A model generated the notes under the pieces. It saw nothing but the letters and a program-made list of their open reading frames with translations. It did no database searches and was not told the DNA's origin. DNA of 64,000 nucleotides. It comes from JBFLXR01 sp040757065 (GTDB taxonomy: Bacteria > Pseudomonadota > Gammaproteobacteria > Burkholderiales > Gallionellaceae). Both the position numbers and the translations under genes were made by a program. The stretch spans positions 1-64,000 of the forward strand of contig JBFLXR010000011.1 of NCBI GenBank assembly GCA_040757065.1, read 5' to 3'. Shown here piece by piece: positions 1 to 8,365 of the stretch. The stretch's first letter is position 1; the number at the start of each line of letters is the position of its first letter.

Positions 1-37
1 GACTGAAAATTTTTTTAAAAATATTTAAAAAAAGTTC

Positions 38-64
38 TAAAGTTTTCTGAAAAACGGCCGATAA
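38..64 (+). promoter_or_regulatory. Sigma-28 (FliA) promoter P1 of flhDC
   Basis: TAAAGTTT at 38-45, exactly 11 bases, then GCCGATAA at 57-64. This is a full match to the enterobacterial FliA consensus (TAAAGTTT-N11-GCCGATAA). It lies behind an A/T-rich stretch (1-37) that could act as an UP-like element. It points towards flhD, whose start is 343 bases downstream. Match and spacing are seen directly; activity is inferred. Confidence 0.75.
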
Positions 65-180
65 CACACTTGTAACGAGAAAAGACTGGTCCCCTTGCTA
101 GGCTTTTTGAGTGTAAGTTGGTGTTTTTGTTGGCGTTTTAAATTTTCTTCAAAAAATGAAAAAAATTTAAAAAAAAGGCC

Positions 181-207
181 TAAAGTTTTTCAAAAGGCTG
201 CCGATAT
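181..207 (+). promoter_or_regulatory. Sigma-28 (FliA) promoter P2 of flhDC
   Basis: TAAAGTTT at 181-188, 11 bases, GCCGATAT at 200-207. It is an imperfect copy of P1 shifted by 143 bp. An A-rich tract precedes both boxes, and both are followed by a C-rich CCCCTTG segment (91-97 after P1, 231-236 region after P2). Transcription should begin a few bases after 207, placing the C-rich segment near the 5' end of the mRNA. Confidence 0.75.
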
Positions 208-406
208 AACACTCGTAAGATGAAACAGCCCCCTTGTATGTTTCGTTCTTGCGATCTTCCGACCCTGTTCTGGGTTGCGGTGTTCATGGTTTGTAGGATT
301 TTTTCTGACAGAAAAATTGGATTTTTTCTGATTTTTTTCTTTTGTCTCCCAATGCAGAATGCAACCGTCCACTAAGGACATTGTTCAAGCTTACAAGGGG
401 GCTAAA
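208..406 (+). other. flhDC 5' leader with sequestering arm for the flhD ribosome-binding site
   Basis: No gene is seen in 1-406. In the leader, AGCCCCCTTGTA (227-238) is the exact reverse complement of TACAAGGGGGCT (392-403), which contains the flhD Shine-Dalgarno sequence AAGGGGG (395-401). Twelve Watson-Crick pairs would bury the ribosome-binding site. A small A/U hairpin (300-316, loop TGACA) followed by two U-rich runs sits between the arms. A 7-codon open frame (352-375) has no ribosome-binding site. The pairing is seen in the sequence; regulation by it is inferred. Confidence 0.5.
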
Positions 407-727
407 ATGAACACAGCGCAACTGTTTGAAGAAATCAAAGAAATCAATCTTTCCTATATGCTGCTGGCGCAGCAAATGATCCGTGAAGATCGCGCCGCTG
501 CAATTTTCCGTTTGGGTATCAGCGACGAAATGGCCGATCTGGTCGTGAGCTTGTCTCCCGCGCAACTGTTGCGGATGGCAGCTTCCAATATGTTGCTGTG
601 CCGCTTCCGCTTCGATGAGCAATTGCTCCTGAGCATGATTAGCGATCATAACAAGGATCGCATGATGTCGCAGACACATGCTGCCATCATGATGGCGAAC
701 CAACCGGTAGAAGTGCTGGCTGCATAA
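407..727 (+). CDS. flhD: Flagellar master regulator subunit FlhD
   Basis: FlhD pairs with FlhC as the FlhD4C2 activator of early flagellar promoters read by sigma-70. The product is 106 residues, slightly shorter than E. coli FlhD, all-helical, with the conserved stretch around residues 33-70 and a cysteine at 65, the position that forms the inter-subunit disulfide in E. coli. I chose ATG 407 because AAGGGGG lies 5-6 bases ahead of it. An in-frame ATG at 359 would add 16 residues but has no ribosome-binding site. flhC follows after 32 bases. The leader upstream has tandem sigma-28 promoters and a possible RNA lock. Confidence 0.93.
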   Translation: MNTAQLFEEIKEINLSYMLLAQQMIREDRAAAIFRLGISDEMADLVVSLSPAQLLRMAASNMLLCRFRFDEQLLLSMISDHNKDRMMSQTHAAIMMANQPVEVLAA

Positions 728-759
728 TTGCCCTGCGGGCGAACTTTGAGGAGACGATC

Positions 760-1299
760 ATGCGCAATAAGAGTGTGGTCAGCGAGGCGCGCCAGATTCA
801 GATGGCGGTAGATTTGATCGAGTTGGGCGCGCGACTGCAATTGCTGCAGGAAGAGACCGACTTGAGTCGCGAACGTTTGTTGCGACTATATAAAGAGGTG
901 AAGGGCGTTTCTCCCTCGAAGGGGATGCTGCCTTACTCGACCGACTGGTTTATGACTTGGTTGCCGAATATTCATTCTTCAATGTTCATGGGAATATATA
1001 ATTTCCTGATCAAGAATGCCGGCGTATCGGGTGTTGAAGCTTTGATTAAGGCTTATCGTCTGTACCTCGAGCAAAACCAGGTAAGCGGTCAGGAGCCGGT
1101 GCTGAGTATTACGCGCGCGTGGTTTCTGGTGCGCTTCTTCGAGGCGAAGATGTTGCAAATGACGGAGTGCGTCGAATGTGGCGGTCATTTCGTTGTGCAT
1201 ACCCATGAGTTGTGCAAGGATTACACTTGCGGAATTTGCCGTCCGCCTTCGCGCGCCGGCAAAACGAAAAAAGCAGCAGAAGTCTGCGAGGCAGTATAA
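760..1299 (+). CDS. flhC: Flagellar master regulator subunit FlhC
   Basis: DNA-binding partner of FlhD. The 179-residue product shows the FlhC zinc site: CVEC at 137-140 and CGIC at 157-160, separated by a His-containing loop, as in E. coli FlhC. AGGAG precedes the ATG by 6-7 bases. It is co-transcribed with flhD. In enterobacteria the complex activates class II operons; here the likely targets in the window are flgA/flgB, flhBA, fliE/fliF and fliA. Confidence 0.95.
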   Translation: MRNKSVVSEARQIQMAVDLIELGARLQLLQEETDLSRERLLRLYKEVKGVSPSKGMLPYSTDWFMTWLPNIHSSMFMGIYNFLIKNAGVSGVEALIKAYRLYLEQNQVSGQEPVLSITRAWFLVRFFEAKMLQMTECVECGGHFVVHTHELCKDYTCGICRPPSRAGKTKKAAEVCEAV

Positions 1300-1329
1300 A
1301 AACACCCTGTTGACAGGGGGCGATGTTTT
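1298..1329 (+). terminator. Possible weak terminator after flhC
   Basis: CCCTG-TTGA-CAGGG hairpin, flanked by AAAACA on the left and TGTTTT on the right with a GGCGA bulge. It lies directly at the flhC stop, in the 204-base gap before motA. The stem is short and the U-run poor, so it could equally be an mRNA-end structure. I saw no other strong signal in 1330-1490. Confidence 0.25.
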
Positions 1330-1503
1330 GACGTTCAGCTTTTGGCTGTGTGAGTCTGCGTCAGGCGGGCTCGGTGCGGCAAGCGACCCATGCATCCATA
1401 AAAAAATGGGCGAATTTAAGCGCTGTTTGCCGAATGGAATTGCGGTGTGCAATGATATGATGCAAACTGATAGGCTTGTATAAGCTGAATTGGGAGGCAG
1501 GGG

Positions 1504-2358
1504 ATGTTTGTAATTGTCGGCTACGTTGTCGTGCTGGTTTGCGTGTTCGGCGGCTTCGCATTGGCGGGCGGTCACTTGGCTGCATTGTTCCAGCCTTTGG
1601 AGTTGTTAATGATCGGCGGCGGTGCGGCAGGTGCATTCTTCGTCGGCAATTCCGCCAAGGCAATTAAGGCTACAATGAAAGCCTTGCCGTTGGTTTTCAA
1701 AGGGTCTCCATATACAAAAGAGATGTACATGGAGCTGATGGCTTTGCTGTACGAATTGCTTGGCAAAATCCGCAAAGAAGGGCTGATGTCGATCGAAGGC
1801 GATGTCGAAAACCCCGAAGAAAGCCCCGTCTTTTCGAAATATCCTACCATTCTTGCTGACCACCATATCGTCGAATTCATGACCGACTACCTGCGTATTA
1901 TGGTCAGCGGTAATCTTAACGCCATCGAAATCGAAAACCTGATGGATGTGGAAATCGAAACGCACCATCACGAGGCCTTGTTGCCCGCACATGTGATCGC
2001 CAAATTGGGTGATGGCTTGCCGGCGTTCGGTATCGTGGCTGCTGTGATGGGGGTGGTGCATACCATGGAGTCGGTGGGTGCACCGCCGTCCGAATTGGGT
2101 ATGCTGATTGCGCATGCGCTGGTCGGTGCTTTCCTCGGCATTTTGCTTGCATACGGTTTCGTGGGGCCGCTAAGCGGTTTGCTGGAGCAAAAGGCTGAAG
2201 AGGCTGGCAAGATGTTCCAGACCGTGAAAGTGACGCTGCTGGCTAATTTGAACGGCTATGCGCCGGCCATGGCGGTTGAGTTCGGGCGCAAAGTGCTGTA
2301 TTCGACCGAGCGTCCCGGCTTTGCAGAACTGGAAGAGCACGTCAAGCAGAAGCGATAA
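1504..2358 (+). CDS. motA: Flagellar stator protein MotA
   Basis: Inner-membrane proton-channel subunit that couples ion flow to rotor torque. At 284 residues it is close to E. coli MotA (295). It has four membrane segments: two at residues 1-50 and two near 175-225, with the conserved prolines in GDGLPAFG and YGFVGPLSG. The cytoplasmic loop carries the Arg/Glu-rich stretch (about 80-100) that contacts FliG. A GGGAGG ribosome-binding site precedes ATG 1504. motB follows after 5 bases. It forms the first of two stator pairs; motCD is at 28.5 kb. Confidence 0.95.
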   Translation: MFVIVGYVVVLVCVFGGFALAGGHLAALFQPLELLMIGGGAAGAFFVGNSAKAIKATMKALPLVFKGSPYTKEMYMELMALLYELLGKIRKEGLMSIEGDVENPEESPVFSKYPTILADHHIVEFMTDYLRIMVSGNLNAIEIENLMDVEIETHHHEALLPAHVIAKLGDGLPAFGIVAAVMGVVHTMESVGAPPSELGMLIAHALVGAFLGILLAYGFVGPLSGLLEQKAEEAGKMFQTVKVTLLANLNGYAPAMAVEFGRKVLYSTERPGFAELEEHVKQKR

Positions 2359-2363
2359 GCAAC

Positions 2364-3326
2364 ATGGCTGCGAACGATAAACGCCCAATAATTATTAAGC
2401 GTATCAAAAAGGTGGCGGGCGGCCACCACGGCGGTGCATGGAAAATCGCTTATGCCGACTTTGTGACGGCGATGATGGCGTTCTTCTTGCTGATGTGGTT
2501 GCTGGGTTCGACGACCAAGGGCGATTTGCTCGGTATTGCCGAATATTTTCAGACACCGTTGAAAGTGGCCTTGTCCGGCGGTTCCGGTAGTGGCGACAGC
2601 TCTAGTCTGATTAAAGGTGGCGGCACAGATTTGTCGCGCTCGACCGGACAAAAGAAGGAAGGCGAAAACGTCTCGAACAAGAAAATGCCCAACCCTCAAG
2701 TCGATCCGCAAGAGTTGGCACGCTTGGAAAAAGAGCGTGAGCTGTCGACGCTGAAAGGCTTGAAGGCGAGCATCGAAAAAGCGCTTGACGCGAATGCGAG
2801 GCTACAACAGTTTAAGAGTCAGATTATGCTTGACATAACGACCGAGGGGCTGCGTATTCAAATCGTGGACGAGAAAAACCGACCAATGTTTCAGAGTGGG
2901 CGCGCCGAGTTAGAGTCTTACACGCGGGATATTTTGCATGAGATCGGAAGAACTTTGAACGATGTGCCGAATGCGATCAGTTTGTCCGGGCATACCGATG
3001 CGCAACCCTTTGGTTTCGGCGGTCGTGGATACAGCAACTGGGAATTGTCGGCAGACCGGGCAAATGCTTCGCGTCGTGAACTGATTGCTGGTGGTATGCG
3101 GGAAGATAAAGTGGTGCGCGTAGTGGGGCTTTCGTCGGCTGTGCTATTCGATAAAGGGGATGCGTACAATCCGATTAACCGGCGCATTAGCATTATTGTG
3201 ATGAATAAGAAGGCCGAAGAAGCGGCGCGTAAGGATGGCGGGACAATGGAAATTGATGCGGAGTCGAATGAGGCGAAGCAGAATCTTCATGAGGCGGTGG
3301 GCGCGCCGGCCGAGGTGCGGCATTAA
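2364..3326 (+). CDS. motB: Flagellar stator protein MotB
   Basis: Peptidoglycan-anchored partner of MotA. The single membrane helix (about 28-48) contains the proton-carrying Asp at residue 32 in YADF, the same number as in E. coli MotB. Asp rather than a sodium-type context and the Ala/Met-rich helix favour proton use (inference). The OmpA-like peptidoglycan-binding domain spans about 190-280, with the LSGHTDA and NWELSADRA signatures. At 320 residues it has the normal length. It directly follows motA. Confidence 0.95.
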   Translation: MAANDKRPIIIKRIKKVAGGHHGGAWKIAYADFVTAMMAFFLLMWLLGSTTKGDLLGIAEYFQTPLKVALSGGSGSGDSSSLIKGGGTDLSRSTGQKKEGENVSNKKMPNPQVDPQELARLEKERELSTLKGLKASIEKALDANARLQQFKSQIMLDITTEGLRIQIVDEKNRPMFQSGRAELESYTRDILHEIGRTLNDVPNAISLSGHTDAQPFGFGGRGYSNWELSADRANASRRELIAGGMREDKVVRVVGLSSAVLFDKGDAYNPINRRISIIVMNKKAEEAARKDGGTMEIDAESNEAKQNLHEAVGAPAEVRH

Positions 3327-3350
3327 AGAATCGCACCTGAATGCCGTTAT
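3324..3350 (+). promoter_or_regulatory. Sigma-28 promoter of the heme chemoreceptor gene
   Basis: TAAAGAAT at 3324-3331, 11 bases, GCCGTTAT at 3343-3350. There is one mismatch in the -10 box and the last two bases of the -35 box differ. It starts at the motB stop codon and lies 56 bases before the receptor ATG, as expected for a late-class chemotaxis gene. Confidence 0.6.
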
Positions 3351-3405
3351 GAAAAGCTAAGTAATAATAATTTAACCAAGTTACTGGATATTGCAGGGAG
3401 GCAAG

Positions 3406-5031
3406 ATGAAAACATGGTGGAATGGATTGTCGCTAAAGAATAAGTTGCAGATTCCTATTCAGTTGATCTTGCTTGTGATTTTGGTGTTTGCGCAACGCTG
3501 GGCTTTCGATCAGTTCGAAGAGCGGGTGCTGGAAGAGGCTCGCCAGAAGGCGACCGTGTCGGCAGACGGGGTAATTAACGGCCTGAACATGATGATGATT
3601 AACGGCATCATCAGCAATCCCGATCAGCGTAAATTGTACGTCACCAAGATGGGGGCGTCCGAGCGTGTTGAAGAGCTGCGTGTGATTCGGAATAAGCCGG
3701 TTCAGGATCAGTTCGGCCCGGGGTTGCCTGAAGAGCAGCCTACCGACGAAATCGATCGTCAGGCTTTGGAAAGCGGCAAGCCGCAATTCCAGTTGTTGGG
3801 CGATAAAGAGAAACGTTCTTTGCGCGCGGTTGTGCCCTTTATTGCGCAGTCCAATTTCCGCGGTACCAATTGCTTGCAATGTCATATGGTGCCGGAAGGT
3901 ACCGTCAATGGGGCGGCGAGCATAACGCTGAATTTGTCGGAAGAATATGCAGTGATGCGTCAGGCAAGCATTGCATTGTGGGTTGGTCAGCTTGTGATGC
4001 AAGTCGTACTGTTCTTTATTACCGGCGGCTTGATTAACCGCGTGATTCATCCGGCTAAAGAAATGCGGCAGACGATGCAGGTCATGCAATCATCGGGTGA
4101 TTTGTCGCATCGCGTGGCGGTTCACAGTGCAGACGAAATTGGACATACTGCCGAAGCCTTTAACGGGTTGGTAAAGAGTTTTCAGGCAATTGTTAGTCAA
4201 GTGCATGGTTATGCAGATCAGGTTTCGAGTGCGGCTACCGCTTTGGCGAATAACGCCGATGAAATTGCGCGTGGTTCTCAGCGGCAAAGCGATACGGCTT
4301 CCAGTACGGCAAGCAACGTAGAAGAAATGAGCGTCAGCATTGCCTCGGTTGCTGAAAGTGCGAACGAACTCTCTAAGCTTTCTCAGGAAAGTCTGAGCCG
4401 CTCCATCCACGGCGAGCAACGTTTGCAGGAAATGATGGGCGAAGTAGGGCTGGTGGAAGAGTCCGTACGGCAAATGGCTTCCTCAGTGGAAGAATTTGTG
4501 AAGAGTACGCAAAGTATTACCAACATGACTCAGCAGGTGCGCGATATTGCCGAACAAACCAATCTCTTGGCGCTCAATGCGGCGATTGAAGCGGCGCGTG
4601 CGGGTGAGCAAGGTCGCGGTTTCGCGGTGGTGGCGGACGAGGTGCGCAAACTGGCCGAAAAGTCGGCGCAATCCGCTAGCCAGATCGATTTGGTGACTCA
4701 GGCATTGAGCGAACAGAGCGAGCAGGTAGAAAAGAGTATTCAGCGCGGCCTGCAATCGCTGCAAAACAGTCAGTCGCACATGCGCGATGTATCGGAAGTG
4801 CTGACGATGGCTAACGAGTCTGTGAGCGGTGTGAATCGTGGCGTAGATAGCATTACGTCTTCTGTGAATGCGCAAAAGCAGGTTAGCGAAGAAATTACGC
4901 GTAATGTAGAAGAAATTGCCTCGATGGCGGAAAATAATAACGAAGCGATTAAGCGCACCGTGTTGGCGGTTAAGGATATGGAACAACTTGCTTCCAATCT
5001 GTCTGCCTCAGTTTCTCGGTTTAAAGTTTGA
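3406..5031 (+). CDS. Methyl-accepting chemotaxis protein with periplasmic c-type heme motif
   Basis: Transmembrane chemoreceptor, 541 residues from ATG 3406 (GGGAGG four bases upstream; an upstream TTG at 3391 is less likely). Membrane helices lie at about 14-32 and 190-212 and enclose a periplasmic sensor of about 155 residues. That sensor contains CLQCH at 156-160, the c-type heme attachment motif, in the setting [10 protein letters not shown], as in the heme-PAS sensors of Geobacter receptors GSU0582 and GSU0935. HAMP and a methyl-accepting signalling hairpin follow, with [14 protein letters not shown] at the tip. It lacks a C-terminal CheR pentapeptide (ends SRFKV). Likely senses redox, NO, CO or oxygen (inference). 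Confidence 0.88.
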   Translation: MKTWWNGLSLKNKLQIPIQLILLVILVFAQRWAFDQFEERVLEEARQKATVSADGVINGLNMMMINGIISNPDQRKLYVTKMGASERVEELRVIRNKPVQDQFGPGLPEEQPTDEIDRQALESGKPQFQLLGDKEKRSLRAVVPFIAQSNFRGTNCLQCHMVPEGTVNGAASITLNLSEEYAVMRQASIALWVGQLVMQVVLFFITGGLINRVIHPAKEMRQTMQVMQSSGDLSHRVAVHSADEIGHTAEAFNGLVKSFQAIVSQVHGYADQVSSAATALANNADEIARGSQRQSDTASSTASNVEEMSVSIASVAESANELSKLSQESLSRSIHGEQRLQEMMGEVGLVEESVRQMASSVEEFVKSTQSITNMTQQVRDIAEQTNLLALNAAIEAARAGEQGRGFAVVADEVRKLAEKSAQSASQIDLVTQALSEQSEQVEKSIQRGLQSLQNSQSHMRDVSEVLTMANESVSGVNRGVDSITSSVNAQKQVSEEITRNVEEIASMAENNNEAIKRTVLAVKDMEQLASNLSASVSRFKV

Positions 5032-5130
5032 TCGGACTCATACTCCGGATTTTGGGGCTAAATTAGTGGTTTGAAGAGGAAGTTGCCGGAGAGAGGTTAG
5101 TCCAATTTCCGGCTCATAGCGGAGACGATC

Positions 5131-6072
5131 ATGTCTGAGTTGCTGAGAAGTGTGGATGCCCGTACGAAGTTGGCGGGAACCAATAAGCTGGAAATTCTGA
5201 TGTTCACGTTGGGCGTGAATATGCAGACAGGACGTCGCGAGACATATGGTATCAATGTGTTCAAAGTGCGCGAAGTCATGCGTGTGCCGCCGATTACCCG
5301 TGCGCCAGAAATGCGGCAGGCGGTTGAGGGTATGGTCAGCTTGCGCGGCGCTTTGGTGCCGGTAATCGACTTGGCGAGGTTTGCCGGCATTCAAACAGAT
5401 GCTAAGCCGGAAATTATGATCGTCACCGAATATAATGGTCATACGCAGGGCTTTCTCGTTGAGGCGGTTGATACGATATTGCGGCTCGATTGGTCGGTGA
5501 TGCGGGTTCCGCCCGATATGCTGAGTTCCCAAATGGGCGGATTGGTAACGGCGGTGACCGAGTTGCAGGACGGTCGCTTGGTGATGATGATCGACGTCGA
5601 AAAAATTCTGGCCGAAACCGGGCATTTTGATGACGAATACATGTTCAAAAGTTTGCAGCCGCTCGACATTCAAGGCAAGACGGTATTTTTCGCCGACGAC
5701 TCTGCTGTGGCGCGCAAGCAAATCGAGCGCACACTGGATGCCCTGCAAATCAGACATATTTCGGCAATTAATGGTCGACAGGCTTGGAATGAGCTGAAAA
5801 AAATGGCCGATTACGCCGAGTCGGCCAAAATCCCGTTGAAAAATATGGTGCAACTGATTCTGACCGACGTGGAAATGCCGGAAATGGACGGGTATATGCT
5901 GACTCGCAAGATTAAGGAAGATAAACGCTTCGTTGGCATCCCGGTGTTGATGCATTCCTCTTTATCCAGTATGTCGAATCAACAGCTTGGCAAAGCCGTC
6001 GGGGTGGATGAATACGTGCCGAAATTTGAACCGCAGAAACTGGCGCAGACGCTCTCGCGTTTGCTGGCTTAA
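5131..6072 (+). CDS. cheV: Chemotaxis coupling protein CheV (first copy)
   Basis: CheW-receiver fusion that bridges receptors and CheA and can be phosphorylated to help adaptation. Length 313. The CheW-like domain covers about 15-170 (GINVFKVREV; SLRGALVPVIDL). The receiver covers about 185-310, with the phosphorylation Asp in ILTDVEMPEMDG, acidic pair FADDS and Lys in YVPKFE. GGAGA precedes the ATG. The 99 bases ahead of it contain no recognisable promoter. A paralogue follows after 13 bases. Confidence 0.94.
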   Translation: MSELLRSVDARTKLAGTNKLEILMFTLGVNMQTGRRETYGINVFKVREVMRVPPITRAPEMRQAVEGMVSLRGALVPVIDLARFAGIQTDAKPEIMIVTEYNGHTQGFLVEAVDTILRLDWSVMRVPPDMLSSQMGGLVTAVTELQDGRLVMMIDVEKILAETGHFDDEYMFKSLQPLDIQGKTVFFADDSAVARKQIERTLDALQIRHISAINGRQAWNELKKMADYAESAKIPLKNMVQLILTDVEMPEMDGYMLTRKIKEDKRFVGIPVLMHSSLSSMSNQQLGKAVGVDEYVPKFEPQKLAQTLSRLLA

Positions 6073-6085
6073 GGGGGTATGTTCA

Positions 6086-7054
6086 ATGAAATTGACCGAT
6101 TCTTCTCAAGAAGTCGCTGTTGCCGTCAATGTTGGCGACGGTTTGCTGGAAAGCGTGGATGCACGTACCAATCTGGCCGGCTCCAACAAGATGGAAATCT
6201 TGTTGTTCTCGCTCGGCTCGGATGAGCTGTTCGGGATTAACGTCTTCAAGGTAAAAGAAGTCTGCCGCATGATGCGTATTACTAAAACGCCGAATATGCC
6301 GCACGGCGTGGATGGTATCGTTTCTTTGCGCGGTCATATTATCCCAGTCTTAAATCTGGCGGCTTTCATGGGGCTTAGCAACACCAACCTCGACGAACAG
6401 CGCACCATGATGGTGGCCGAATATAGCCGTCATATTCTGGGACTGCTTGTACATGATGTCGAACATATTATCCGGGTCGATTGGGACAAGGTGTGTGCGA
6501 CCGACGGCATGCTGTCCGGTAATGCGCATTTGATTAATGCGATTACCGAGCTGCCGGACGGCAAGCTGGTCTCTATTCTCGATGTCGAACAAATTCTTGC
6601 CAATGCTTTCGGCGAGGCGGTTGTCGGGAATGTCGAGCGCATCGAAAGAGGGCACGAGATGTGCGTCTTTTTTGTGGACGATTCCGGCGTGGCGCGTAAA
6701 AAAATCAGCGAAGTGCTGGATAAGATGGGCGTTAAGCACATGCACGCGAATAATGGTCGCGAGGGGTTGGAGCGCCTGAAGAGCATGGCCGATGTGGCGC
6801 AGAGCGCGGGCGGCAATCTGCACGATCAGATTCAGGTCATCCTGGTCGACGCGGAAATGCCGGAAATGGACGGCTATGTGCTGACCCAATACATTAAGTC
6901 CGATCACCGTTTCGATAACATTCCTGTCGTCATGCATTCTTCGTTGTCGTCGGATGCGAATCGTTCGATGGGGCGGCGCGTCGGCGTAGACTATTACGTG
7001 CCGAAGTTCGATGCATTGATGTTGGCAGAGACGGTTCGCCCGCTATTGTCATAA
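6086..7054 (+). CDS. cheV: Chemotaxis coupling protein CheV (second copy)
   Basis: Second CheW-receiver protein, 322 residues, with the same architecture as its neighbour: LLESVDARTNLAGSNK near the N-terminus, CheW core (GINVFKVKEV), then a receiver with FVDDS, VDAEMPEMDG and YVPKFD. ATG 6086 has AAGGGGG about 8 bases upstream. The two copies differ clearly in sequence, so the duplication is not recent. They probably serve different receptor groups (inference). Confidence 0.94.
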   Translation: MKLTDSSQEVAVAVNVGDGLLESVDARTNLAGSNKMEILLFSLGSDELFGINVFKVKEVCRMMRITKTPNMPHGVDGIVSLRGHIIPVLNLAAFMGLSNTNLDEQRTMMVAEYSRHILGLLVHDVEHIIRVDWDKVCATDGMLSGNAHLINAITELPDGKLVSILDVEQILANAFGEAVVGNVERIERGHEMCVFFVDDSGVARKKISEVLDKMGVKHMHANNGREGLERLKSMADVAQSAGGNLHDQIQVILVDAEMPEMDGYVLTQYIKSDHRFDNIPVVMHSSLSSDANRSMGRRVGVDYYVPKFDALMLAETVRPLLS

Positions 7055-7099
7055 CACGCTATAACTAAATCGGCAGCAACGAATTCTCTGGAGGAAATA

Positions 7100-7498
7100 G
7101 TGAGTGACCCTAATTTGAAGTTTTTGGTAGTTGACGACTTTTCCACAATGCGGCGCATTGTCAGGAATCTTCTGAAAGAACTCGGTTTTACCAATGTGCA
7201 GGAAGCCGAAGACGGCGTCGATGCGTTAAACAAATTGCGAAACGGCGATTTCGATTTTGTGGTGTCCGATTGGAATATGCCGAACATGACCGGCATCGAT
7301 TTGCTGCGTAATGTGCGTGCCGATGCCAAGCTGAAACATTTACCTGTACTCATGATTACCGCAGAGGCCAAGCGAGAAAACATTATCGAGGCGGCTCAGG
7401 CCGGGGCATCCGGCTATATCGTCAAACCGTTTACTGCGGCTACGCTGGATGAAAAGCTGAAAAAGATATTCCAGAACATGGCCAAGCTGAAAGGATAA
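7100..7498 (+). CDS. cheY: Chemotaxis response regulator CheY (flagellar motor type)
   Basis: Single receiver domain, 132 residues, that binds FliM when phosphorylated by CheA. The key residues keep E. coli CheY numbering: Asp12, Asp13, phospho-acceptor Asp57, Thr87, and Lys in IVKPF. A GTG start is supported by GGAGGA 5-6 bases upstream. cheZ starts 2 bases after the stop, so regulator and phosphatase are coupled. Confidence 0.96.
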   Translation: MSDPNLKFLVVDDFSTMRRIVRNLLKELGFTNVQEAEDGVDALNKLRNGDFDFVVSDWNMPNMTGIDLLRNVRADAKLKHLPVLMITAEAKRENIIEAAQAGASGYIVKPFTAATLDEKLKKIFQNMAKLKG

Positions 7499-7500
7499 GT

Positions 7501-8364
7501 ATGAGCACCCATGATTCCGCCGATCTGGAAGCGTTATTCGATAGTATAGCCTCAGCCGTGCAACCCGCGCCTGCTCCGGTTGCCGCACCCGCGCCCGTGC
7601 AAACTGCCGCAAAGACGGATAGCGGGCCGGCAACGCAAGACACCGACGAACTCGAGGCTTTGTTCGACAGTATTGCACTGGCCGCCGCGCCTGAAGAAGC
7701 ACCAGCGGCGGAGCAAGCGCCTCATAGTGGCGATCTGCACGATGCAGAAAATTGTCCCGCCGACAAAGTGATTAACCGTATCGGACACATGACGCGTTCG
7801 TTGCACGACAGTCTGCGCGAACTCGGTTATGACAAAAATCTGGAAAAGGCGGCTGCGGCTATTCCTGATGCACGCGACCGGCTGAACTATGTGGCGGCAA
7901 TGACCGAGCAGGCCGCTGAGCGCGTACTCAATGCCGTGGATATGGCGCAACCTGTTGTGGAGCGTGTACAGACCGATGCCGCGAAATTAGCACAGGATTG
8001 GCAGAAGATGTTCGACAAGCAGATGGATGTCGAGCAATTTAAGGCTCTGGTCACGCAGACCCATGCTTTCCTGACCGATGTGCCCAAACAAACCAAGGCG
8101 ATGAATGCCTACTTGATGGAAATCATGATGGCGCAGGATTTTCAGGATCTGACCGGGCAAGTCATCAAGAAAATTATGGAGGTGACGCAGCAAATCGAGC
8201 AGCAGATGGTCGATTTGCTGGTCGAAAACATGCCTGCTGCCAATAAGGGCACCAGCCAAACGGACGGCTTGTTGAACGGGCCGGTAATCAATGCAGAAGG
8301 CCGTACTGACGTTGTGACGAATCAAGATCAGGTGGACGAGCTGCTAGACAGTCTGGGGTTCTGA
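7501..8364 (+). CDS. cheZ: CheY-phosphate phosphatase CheZ with extended N-terminus
   Basis: Dephosphorylates CheY-P. The catalytic helix reads QDFQDLTGQ at 212-220, so Asp216 and Gln220 match E. coli Asp143 and Gln147. The C-terminus DQVDELLDSLGF is the classical CheY-docking peptide. At 287 residues it is about 70 longer than E. coli CheZ. The extra N-terminal part is a Pro/Ala-rich tether carrying two further motifs, DLEALFDSI (8-16) and ELEALFDSI (50-58), that resemble the C-terminal docking peptide. The cheA ATG begins one base after the stop. Confidence 0.95.
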   Translation: MSTHDSADLEALFDSIASAVQPAPAPVAAPAPVQTAAKTDSGPATQDTDELEALFDSIALAAAPEEAPAAEQAPHSGDLHDAENCPADKVINRIGHMTRSLHDSLRELGYDKNLEKAAAAIPDARDRLNYVAAMTEQAAERVLNAVDMAQPVVERVQTDAAKLAQDWQKMFDKQMDVEQFKALVTQTHAFLTDVPKQTKAMNAYLMEIMMAQDFQDLTGQVIKKIMEVTQQIEQQMVDLLVENMPAANKGTSQTDGLLNGPVINAEGRTDVVTNQDQVDELLDSLGF

Positions 8365-8365
8365 T

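Noticed and set aside
352..375. Seven-codon frame upstream of flhD
   Set aside because: No ribosome-binding site and ends before flhD; probably chance.
5022..5029. TAAAGTTT at the end of the heme MCP gene as a sigma-28 -35 box for cheV
   Set aside because: No GCCGATA-like box follows at 11 bases (the sequence there is TACTCCGG); it encodes the last residues of the receptor.
5038..5955. 305-codon minus-strand frame opposite cheV
   Set aside because: Shadow of the CheW-receiver gene; no family motif and no operon context.
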